Source of the DNA: Ciona savignyi
Taxonomy: Eukaryota; Chordata; Ascidiacea; Phlebobranchia; Cionidae
Reading direction: 5' to 3'
NCBI GenBank assembly: GCA_000149265.1
Contig: CH002714.1
Location: 1,667,533-1,731,532 of the forward strand
DNA length: 64,000 nt
Numbering within the stretch: position 1 is the first letter of the stretch; the number at the start of each line of letters is the position of its first letter. Shown here piece by piece: positions 53,080 to 64,000 of the stretch. A model generated the notes under the pieces. It was not told the origin of the DNA. It saw only the letters and a list, made by a program, of their open reading frames with translations, and made no database searches. The position numbers and the translations under genes are program-made.

Positions 53080-54372
53080 TTAAAACCCATGGGGATTTTG
53101 CTTTTCAAATTCTTCTGGATGCATACCATAATATTTTGTTGCTAAATTTCTTGGAGATAAATCATGCTTTCGTTCTCGCTTCGCTTTTTCTATCAGAATC
53201 TGATCTCGTTTTCTCCTGTTCTTTTCTTGGAATGAAACAGTCGGTTTGCCTGTAGCTTTGATACTAGGCAATGAGTATCCAGACTTTGCATGGTCAAGAA
53301 ATCTATGCGCGGTGTTTGGTTGCCGCTTGCTCTCCCAGCATATAACTTCATATTGTTTTTCACATTTTGGACATTTTATTTTATTGTCTATGACATCCTG
53401 AATCAATCTGGGATGTCCAGCACTTCGAGCACATTGAATCACATCTTGTTCACTCTCACTTTTTATATCTAAATCTGCCCCATGTTGGAGCAAGCAATTA
53501 GCACATGCTGCTTGCCCAAACCTAACTGCAAAATGTAAAGGAGTTTCTCCCTTGCTGTCCTGGATGTTGGCTGTGATTTTAGTCTCCAAGAGCCAATGAA
53601 GGACTTCAACCCAGCCTTGTTTTGCCGCAAAGTGAACGACGCTTCTTCCATAATTATCCACAGATTGTAGCTTAGCACCCTGTTTTGCAAGAAAACACAA
53701 ACAATTTAAATGTCCATGCGATGCAGAGTAGTGAACAGGTTGACATCCTTGTTTATCCCGTGCACTAACATCACTATCGAAGGTAAATAACGCTTTTAGG
53801 CAGTTTATACTGCCATTGGCAGCCGCCACATGAATTGGAAATCTCCCACGATGGTCAGCTTTCTCAAAATCAACTCCAAAGTTAAACAAGAATTTTAAAA
53901 TATTTGATTTATCACGTACGCATGCTACATGGGCAACTGTTTTTCCTTCTCTGTCGCCAATGTAGGGGTCGCACCCACTTTTTAGAAGTAACTGCACACA
54001 GGCTTCTTCGCCATTTAATGCTGCTAAGTGACAAGCAGTTTGAAGATTGGAGTCTTGGCAGTTCAGATTGTCCATGTTCATAAGTAAAAGTAACTTAAGC
54101 GCTTCCACTTGGCCACCAATGCAAGCTTCATGCAAAGCCATTCGTCCAGCAGCACTACACTTATTAATATCAGCACCAGCTTGCAGCAAAGCAGAGATGG
54201 TGCTGATGTGTCCATACGCTGCAGCCCGGTGCAGGGCTAAACGCATTTCCCCATTTTTATCATTGGTCTCTGAATTGGGATCAACATGTGTGTTTTCAAG
54301 AAGATCTATTACTTGTTCATAATCGCCAACTTCTGCCGCTAAAACTAAGTTTGTGCCATTTAGACTTTCCAT
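53080..54372 (-). CDS. Intronless ankyrin-repeat protein
   Basis: One uninterrupted frame of 430 residues from the preferred ATG at 54372; an upstream in-frame ATG at 54402 would add ten hydrophobic residues (MMYFSLFYFK) and is less likely. About eight ankyrin repeats cover residues 1-300, e.g. RLALHRAAAYGHISTISALL, GRMALHEACIGGQVEALKLL, CQPVHYSASHGHLNCLCFLA and GETPLHFAVRFGQAACANCL. After them comes a CxxC pair in IKCPKCEKQYEVICW. A basic helix (EKNRRKRDQILIEKAKRERK) follows, and the end is MHPEEFEKQNPHGF. Ankyrin stacks bind other proteins; the partner is unknown. Some repeats recall ANKRD42, but the C-terminus does not, so no symbol is given. The absence of introns contrasts with every neighbour and could mean a retrocopy. 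The 3' end faces TMEM86. Confidence 0.9.
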   Translation of the reverse strand: MESLNGTNLVLAAEVGDYEQVIDLLENTHVDPNSETNDKNGEMRLALHRAAAYGHISTISALLQAGADINKCSAAGRMALHEACIGGQVEALKLLLLMNMDNLNCQDSNLQTACHLAALNGEEACVQLLLKSGCDPYIGDREGKTVAHVACVRDKSNILKFLFNFGVDFEKADHRGRFPIHVAAANGSINCLKALFTFDSDVSARDKQGCQPVHYSASHGHLNCLCFLAKQGAKLQSVDNYGRSVVHFAAKQGWVEVLHWLLETKITANIQDSKGETPLHFAVRFGQAACANCLLQHGADLDIKSESEQDVIQCARSAGHPRLIQDVIDNKIKCPKCEKQYEVICWESKRQPNTAHRFLDHAKSGYSLPSIKATGKPTVSFQEKNRRKRDQILIEKAKRERKHDLSPRNLATKYYGMHPEEFEKQNPHGF

Positions 54373-54457
54373 TTTAAAATAAAACAAACTGAAATACATC
54401 AAAATAAAATAAATATTTATTGTGACAACCCCGGTAGCTTAACAATGCTTAATAGTA

Positions 54458-54760
54458 GTCCGGCCGGTTAATGTGGCGATTAAGCGCGTCGCCTGTCAAT
54501 CGAAAGGTTGCAGGTGCAAAACTGGTTGCTAGCTAGTCGGTTGTGTCCTTGGGCAAGGCATTTAACGAACATTGCCTGAACACAGCCGATTAATGGATTC
54601 TACCAAATTGAAGGAATCTGTCTATCATATACAACACCTTGCAATAGCTCTGGTAAACCGACGGTGGGCGCGAGGTGATCTGAAGATTGCCCGTGTGTTA
54701 ATCCCCTTGATTTTCCTATTCATCGGGATAAACATGAATATCCCATTGTATCCTATCCTA
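54458..54760 (+). mobile_element. tRNA-derived SINE copy, forward
   Basis: A tRNA-like head (GGTTAATGTGGCGATTAAG as a box-A-like part, AAAGGTTGCAGGTGCAAAACT at the box-B position) is followed by the family body (CTAGTCGGTTGTGTCCTTGG, GATTAATGGATTCTACCAAA, GCGCGAGGTGATCTGAAGAT) and a tail of TATCC repeats. It is inserted just upstream of the ankyrin gene. Confidence 0.88.
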
Positions 54761-55512
54761 GTATGTTGCACAGTAAGCCAAAGTATTTCAGAATCAAAAT
54801 CCTGCGTTTTCCTGAGCAAACGCGTTGTTGCCAGAATTCAGTGGATTGAACAAAAAATAAATCCAACTCTTTAGGCAATGCTACATAGTTGGCGTAGCTT
54901 CGTTTAACAGTCTGTTGGGACATATGAAAATGTGGATTTAACATGTCACATTTGCAATAAACAACTGGGTTTGAAGTTGCCGTAATTTACATACTGGGTG
55001 CACCTGTTTGGTTTAAAATTAAATTTAAAAAAACACATTTCCTCTAAAAACATACAGACTAACAACTTGCGAAAGACCAAGCAAAAAGATTTTTTTGTAA
55101 ACAATCCAGTTGTCATGGTTTTGTTTTGGTATGAGGTTGTAACCCCAAAAGTAAAGTGTCAGTTACGATGATAACAATGGCAACTTAATAAAAAAAAGTG
55201 CGCCTGTGTAAGTGAACCTTAACCGAATATTTTTTTAGGTTTCACAATGCTTTAAATATTATTAAATGTTAAATAACTCTATTTGAAAAATCCGACTTAT
55301 AAACTGCGAACCTAGTTTGGGGCAGTGGTTTGGTCATAACCAAAAATCGAACCGCATTTACTTGAAATAAAAAGTGGAAGCAATCCTAAACCGTTAATTT
55401 AAATTTAAGTAAACCCAGACCGGAACTAGATCCGCAAAAGTACTGGTTTGACTCCCTATTGGTTAGTAAGTCTTAATAAATTTAAATAATATAACATAAA
55501 GCCCTACACATG
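54761..55512. other. Gene-free interval before the LTR element
   Basis: AT-rich. It may hold part of the ankyrin gene promoter. No gene or structured element was recognised. Confidence 0.5.
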
Positions 55513-56133
55513 TGTAGCATTTCGTATATAATATATGTTTGTTTTAATTTATTCCATGTCCTAAATATTTTGTGTCTTTTTACGTCGTTTATTTTTGCAT
55601 TTGAAGTTTTCCGACTCTCACATAATATTACCCGTTACGTAATTATCACCTTGTACGGGCCTTTGTATTTTGTAGTTTAAATCATTAACACAGTTTTTCC
55701 ACCTAATTCCCTACAGTTAGTCAAACGTGCAGATGTGAAGCGTCTGGCACGTAAACTTTTCGCACCTTGTAAATTCCCTATATATTCTGGAAATTTATAT
55801 AACCTACTAATATATTAACTTGCAATAACGTACTTGAGATAACTGGCGTCATGCCGAATGGCGTACTAAGTAACTTGCTTCGCGAATAAATCGTATATTT
55901 AATGAGACGCAGAATACAACTAAAGTGAATCAAGAGTTTTAGACTTCGAGTTTGAGATTAAGACTGTACAAATCGTGGTCACTATAATTATTAGTGTGTG
56001 ATCTGTGGAGAATAGACTTTCCGCTGCGCAGCTCGCGAAAGACCGTTAGGCAGCCAGCCTAAACAAGCTCAGCTAACGAACGCCTCGGTCAGCCAACTAC
56101 AAGCAATCAACTTTTAAAAAGCGCGAGCCCACA
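55513..56133 (+). repeat. Left LTR of the retrotransposon
   Basis: Runs from TG to CA, 621 bp, nearly identical to 57754-58372. It should contain the element's promoter and polyadenylation region; no TATA box was assigned. Confidence 0.93.
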
Positions 56134-56134
56134 T

Positions 56135-56150
56135 TGGTGACCCCGACGTG
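56135..56150 (+). other. Primer-binding site of the LTR element
   Basis: TGGTGACCCCGACGTG, one base after the left LTR. It begins with TGG, complementary to the CCA end of a tRNA, as required for minus-strand priming. The tRNA was not identified. Confidence 0.8.
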
Positions 56151-57753
56151 ATAATGGACACGCACCTTCCCGAAACGAACAATTTCCGACGTCAACTTCA
56201 ACTAGAAGTTTCAAGTACATTGGCAACGACGAGTGGCCGAACGCAATTTATCTAAGAAGCAATTACAAAACCAAGCAACTTCAAGCATCAAGTAAGAAAC
56301 GCCCCTTTTCGCTGGACGAAGTTGGTGACTAACAAGACAACGCACTCTGTTCAACTCAAGTTTATAAGCATCGCTTCCGCCGACGAAAGAAGAGAATACG
56401 CAAGACGACGTTCCCTTTACGAAATATGAAAGGGTTGTATTTTTATTTTTGTAGCTTCTAGATTTTTTGTAAGTTTTATTATTATTTTTTATACTTTATG
56501 TAATTATTAGTCTGCAACGATTGCAAATACTAGTGTTCCTGGTTTGGTTGAATGGTACTAGGCTATTGCAAGAATGCATAATATCGGTGTTTTACTCTAC
56601 AGACTTCTTACAAACACGAAGAGCAAAACGCGCCTTCAACAACTGCTACATATGCACTTCATCTTAAACAAGGTTAGTAACGCTTTTACGATTATGCTAT
56701 CATGAGCTTGAGTCAATGATGCCATGCTGCGCCAACCCTACCGGTATATTAGGCGCATTTACACGTCGAACGACGTTTGTTTTGTTCGTTCGCGCCAGAT
56801 TTTCAATGTTACCGCCGACAAGGCGTTAGTTTTCTTTTAATCGCCTCACGCAAATTATGCGACTCGTTCAAGCGATTACACACTCGTTTTAGCAGCGGCT
56901 CGAGTTTTGTTTCTTATTCTACGAAGTCTGATCGCCTCTTCTACCCCGCGCATTTGCGCTCATTCTGTGTAAATAAGTGAGCGTACCCGCTTCACAACGC
57001 CACAGTTTATTAAACGATACCAGCATACTTTCGTATAGCTATGGTAATCGCGCCGCATGTAATATGCGATGTCTAATTGTCTAATCGCCTCTCAGTCAAT
57101 GTGTCGGATGTTCCGAACCGAATATATTTCGTGTGTAAAACAGGCTTTTACAAACACCGCACAGTAATGACGAGACACGGCTTATGTCCTGCTTACTAAA
57201 AGTTTTCTTTTGTTTGTTGATGGAAATACATCCGCGCAAGATTATTTCCCTTATTCGTTACGAGTCGTAAAACCTACATATGACAGGTCGCTCGGTTTTT
57301 GTTTTTGCGTGTTTATTAATTGCGCTTTCGTCGCATTAGCGAGATCATCGCTGCATTTTTTTCATGCTCACTCGGAAGTGAGTAACCAGGCGTACACGCC
57401 TTGGTTTATTAGCTGGCAAAGTATAAAAAATATGGCTCATGTGATGCAAATTGTGGCGTTGCTACCTTGAATATGAGATGTCACTTTTACTACATATTCC
57501 ACATAACATTTATCACGCATTAACATACACGGCACCAGATTTTTAATGCACGATTGCACAATTCTAGCTTTGTACTTAATTCTCCCAACCAGGGTATTCT
57601 AGTTTTGCAGGATAAACGTGTGAAATGCTCGAAACTTCTTGAGATTGTTCACCACGTGACTTCGATTGTTATTTCGACTGAACATCCGAAGTGCTCAACG
57701 AGACCGTGATTTTATTTTCTCACACTTAACAAAATGTGGAAAAAATGAGATGT

Positions 57754-58372
57754 TGTAGCATTTCGTATAATCTATATTTGTTTTAATTTATTCCATGTCC
57801 TAAATATTTTGTGTCTTTTTACGTCGTTTATTTTTGCATTTGAAGTTTTCCGACTCTCACATAATATTACCCGTTACGTAATTATCACCTTGTACGGGCC
57901 TTTGTATTTTGTAGTTTAAATCATTAACACAGTTTTTCCACCTAATTCCCTACAGTTAGTCAAACGTGCAGATGTGAAGCGTCTGGCACGTAAACTTTTC
58001 GCACCTTGTAAATTCCCTATATATTCTGGAAATTTATATAACCTACTAATATATTAACTTGCAATAACGTACTTGAGATAACTGGCGTCATGCCGAATGG
58101 CGTACTAAGTAACTTGCTTCGCGAATAAATCGTATATTGAATGAGACGCAGAATACAACTAAAGTGAATCAAGAGTTTTAGACTTCGAGTTTGAGATTAA
58201 GACTGTACAAATCGTGGTCACTATAATTATTAGTGTGTGATCTGTGGAGAATAGACTTTCCGCTGCGCAGCTCGCGAAAGACCGTTAGGCAGCCAGCCTA
58301 AACAAGCTCAGCTAACGAACGCCTCGGTCAGCCAACTACAAGCAATCAACTTTTAAAAAGCGCGAGCCCACA
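57754..58372 (+). repeat. Right LTR of the retrotransposon
   Basis: Near-identical copy of 55513-56133, followed by the CATG target duplication. Confidence 0.93.
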
Positions 58373-58466
58373 CATGCATGACTGTGTGTGATCACCGGCA
58401 TAAACATAATGACATAGCCATTTAAACTTACGTGAACAGCACAACCTCGCGTAACATGACCCCGTT

Positions 58467-58759
58467 GTTCAGCCAAATAGTTTGATGATTTAGTGCGATG
58501 TCTTTCAACCAGAGTTGCAGGTTCGAAACCTGTCGCTAACTATTTAATTGTGTTCTTGGGCAAGCACTTAACATACATTGCCTGGACCCAGCGGATTAAT
58601 GGGTTCTACCAAATTGAAGGAACGTGACTATCATACACAACACACTGCAATAGCTCTGGTAAAAACCGACGATGGGCGCGAGGTGATCTGACGATTGCCC
58701 GTGTGTTAACCTACTTGGTTTTTCCAATCACGGGGATAAACACGAATATCCTATCCTAT
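58467..58759 (+). mobile_element. tRNA-derived SINE copy, best preserved
   Basis: The tRNA-like head contains an intact box B, GGTTCGAAACC, in the context TTGCAGGTTCGAAACCTGTC, with a plausible box A (TAGTTTGATGATTTAGTG) upstream. The body matches the other copies (TGTTCTTGGGCAAGCACTTA, GCGGATTAATGGGTTCTACC, GATGGGCGCGAGGTGATCTG) and the tail is TATCCTATCC. It lies 90 bp beyond the right LTR. Confidence 0.9.
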
Positions 58760-59603
58760 ACATCATGATTTATTACTGTGGACATGCCATAATGTTAAAC
58801 TCTAGCTTTTTTAATTTCTAAACCAACATTTACTAAAATTTGGTTTAGTACTTTTTCTTAAATATAAACATTGTCATCTTTGACTTATTTGATTCGCTCA
58901 AAGGTATACAATTTTTTCCTTTTATTAAAACATAAAAACGGTATTTTATTCTTGATCTCAAAACGATTAATTCAAAATCGCGTGGTAAGGCTACAAATAC
59001 AATGCAATTGATTAAAAGTTTAGAATTTTCAGGTAATGAAGAAGGCACCATAATCTCACAATGATCATAAGAATATATGAAAACAACTGATAAAACCAAC
59101 AATACAAAATTAGTACCCGAAATGCAAATGACAGTTTTAGATTAAAGAAGAAACTGGCATTTCCTGTACGTTTATAAATTTGCTTATCACAATTGTATGA
59201 ATCATTTTTTACAAAACTATATGAAACTATAATGTAAATTAAAAGGCGTTAGAACAAGAAAAAAAATTGAAGCAATAAAACAGATTAGATGCATAATGAT
59301 TGTACATCAGCATAAAAAATACAAATTATGTGCAACAATATCTTAAAAATACTAATTATTAAAAAGTTACAATGCATTTCATTATTTTAAATTCAAAAAA
59401 GTGCTTAAACAAGTTAGGAATATTATCCTGTAGCACATGGTTCCCTAATGTACTAACATATGCTTCTGCACAGGTATTCAAGGATACTTTATGGCTGTCA
59501 TCAACATTTCTTCAACATTTCTTTTCTGTCGCACAAACAAGATTGTCCTTTTAAAAATGTTATTTTGTCAATATGGTCTGGCCTTTTCACGAAATCAACC
59601 AAG
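58760..59603. other. Kinase gene 3' UTR region
   Basis: AT-rich sequence after the kinase stop (minus strand). No close AATAAA was found; TTTATT near 58919 is a distant candidate. No other gene was recognised. Confidence 0.5.
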
Positions 59604-62626
<3,023 letters not shown>

Positions 62627-64000
62627 CTGTGAAAACATTAAAAATGTCTTAGAAAAATCAATTAAACAATTTTTTTCCATATGGTTCCAGAAAACCAATT
62701 TAGTTTTCTTGTGTTGATTTTGAGTCTTATAATTTTGGTATTGTTTTTTTCAGCTATTTTATCATCACCTGAACTTGGTATGTTTTAATTATGCTAAAAT
62801 GTAATATTTTTGGGTATTTGCTGGGTTAAACTGAGATATTATTTGATTTCTTAATTTATAGTTACGTTTTTTAACAATTTAAGATAATTTGTGTGATGTA
62901 GTTCCTATAAACTAAACCAAGTTTACTAAATCAAGTTTTTTATTGCTTTTAGTCTATAACCTTCCGAAGATGCTTAAAACCGGCCATCTTTGATAAACGA
63001 ATCTTTGGACATCTCCTTTGGTTATTTAGCCCAAATTTGCCAATGCACATTGGATACATTTTAGTTAAATAGATAGCTTAACATGGTTTTTAAATATTAT
63101 AATACCTTTTACGATCATTGCCAACTAATGTGTTGGCTATTTAACTATAAGTCAATAATAGTGTCATAAACTGTCTTTTTTAATCTCTGGCCTGCCAGAA
63201 ATCCCCATATAAATATTTCTCCCAAGTTCTTTTAGTATTCATATTTATAATCCATTTTACTTCTCACATTCTACTATGTCTAGAAGTTTCTACACAATCA
63301 AACACTTTCTTTGTATTTTATAGGAGTTATTAAAGTACATATCACACTGAGCCTGGTTGCGTTTTTGGGGAGTAATAGGGAAACACTTTACCGACATCTT
63401 TTTTTTACTTTAACGTCTTTTTCGATTTGTGTTTGGTTCATAGGCGGATAGTTTTTAAATGTCGCGGGGTTGCGAATGCAACGACACGGGCAGTAGATGG
63501 GTTCGGCGGCATCCTCCCCGGGAAATTTTTGTTCATTTTAACACTTAAATAAGGCGTTTTAAATGCGCCCGTTGAAAAAATGTCTGAATTAGAATGGAAT
63601 ACATGCTTAGTTTGCTGTAGGTTAAAATAATTAAAATATTTTTCTTTTCCGCTTTCTTCGTTTGTCTTTAGTAAGTTGCGTCACAATTATTTACTTGCCC
63701 TTAAAAGGTCAACCCTAATCTGCACTCTTAGATAATTCGCCAATCAAAGGAACAAATACCGCCACGAGTTGCGGTTGCGTACTAAAATCGAAACATTTCG
63801 AGAAAGGCGTAATTTAGTCAAGGTTTAAATTTTGAGATAAATATTTCTAGAATTGGTTTAAACGACCGTTTTGCGATTTGTTCTATCAATATTTATTATC
63901 GGGTCTAATAGGTTATTATGATTCTGTTTATTTATGCGATGCTTTATAGTTTTTAAACGGCTAAGTTACATAAGCAGTATAACTTAGGTTGTAATAAGTA
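62627..64000 (-). other. Intron or 5' region of the kinase gene
   Basis: The exon starting at 62626 begins inside a codon after an AG acceptor, so this stretch is at least partly intron. I looked for an SH3 exon (ALYDY-like) on the minus strand and saw none. No other feature is recognised. Confidence 0.5.

Larger units (their letters stand above)
55513..58372 (+). mobile_element. Non-autonomous LTR retrotransposon, 2.86 kb
   Basis: Two direct long terminal repeats, 55513-56133 (621 bp) and 57754-58372 (619 bp), both begin TGTAGCATTTCG and end GCGAGCCCACA. By eye they differ only by a small change near the start and one base about 390 bp in. The target duplication is CATG (55509-55512 and 58373-58376). 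A primer-binding site TGGTGACCCCGACGTG starts at 56135, one base after the left LTR. A purine-rich tract (GTGGAAAAAATGAGA) precedes the right LTR. The 1.6-kb interior is too short for gag-pol, and its short open frames resemble no retroelement protein, so the element must rely on enzymes supplied in trans. The PBS style and 4-bp duplication suggest a Ty3/Gypsy-type helper. Confidence 0.93.

Noticed and set aside
56777-57470. Short open frames inside the LTR element
   Set aside because: No similarity to gag, protease, reverse transcriptase, RNase H or integrase was recognisable, and they are short.
58467-58545. tRNA-like sequence with box B
   Set aside because: It is the head of a SINE that recurs with the same body elsewhere; the cloverleaf is not intact, so it is not called as a tRNA gene.

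Overview
The window looks like nuclear DNA of a compact, AT-rich chordate genome, most likely a tunicate such as Ciona. The genes have many short exons and mostly small GT-AG introns. Eight protein genes fit in 64 kb. Several are animal families whose closest matches I recall are vertebrate: HMGA, LRP2BP, TMEM86 and an FRK-type kinase. The spacers hold many SINEs and MITEs. The species is inferred; no sequence search was possible. There are two assembly gaps of 100 N (17849-17948 and 30631-30730).

Layout, left to right. (1) 825-7579 (+): ten exons of a Kv2/Shab (KCNB) potassium channel; the cytoplasmic T1 domain lies before the window. (2) 7580-16278: gene-free DNA with diverged tandem repeats and a hAT transposon relic. 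(3) 16279-18805 (-): an HMGA-like protein with three AT-hooks and an unusual Gln/Met/His/Pro-rich tail. (4) 22922-30600 (-): a complete 15-exon SLCO/OATP transporter of 760 residues. (5) 33673-39413 (-): EDC3, the mRNA-decapping enhancer. (6) 41568-45057 (+): LRP2BP, 345 residues. (7) 48422-51973 (+): TMEM86/lysoplasmalogenase, 304 residues. (8) 53080-54372 (-): an intronless ankyrin-repeat protein. (9) 55513-58372: a recently inserted non-autonomous LTR retrotransposon. (10) 59604-62626 (-): the SH2 and kinase exons of an FRK/Src-type tyrosine kinase; its SH3 and N-terminus lie beyond the window.

The genes share no obvious pathway; this is a normal mixed neighbourhood. EDC3 and LRP2BP are divergent across about 2.2 kb. 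TMEM86 and the ankyrin gene converge. Exon borders were placed by hand from frame continuity and GT/AG sites. In each multi-exon model all phases match, except that the end of the EDC3 LSm domain remains unresolved.

Mobile DNA is the other theme. Four hAT-type elements have perfect 8-bp target duplications, one Tigger/pogo-type element has a TA duplication, one further MITE is likely, and a tRNA-derived SINE family with a TATCC-repeat tail is present in at least six copies. I found no wholly new multi-gene system. The points most worth a second look are the HMGA tail, the EDC3 LSm anomaly, a Kv2 clustering-type motif, a MITE next to the Kv2 pore exon, and the young LTR element.
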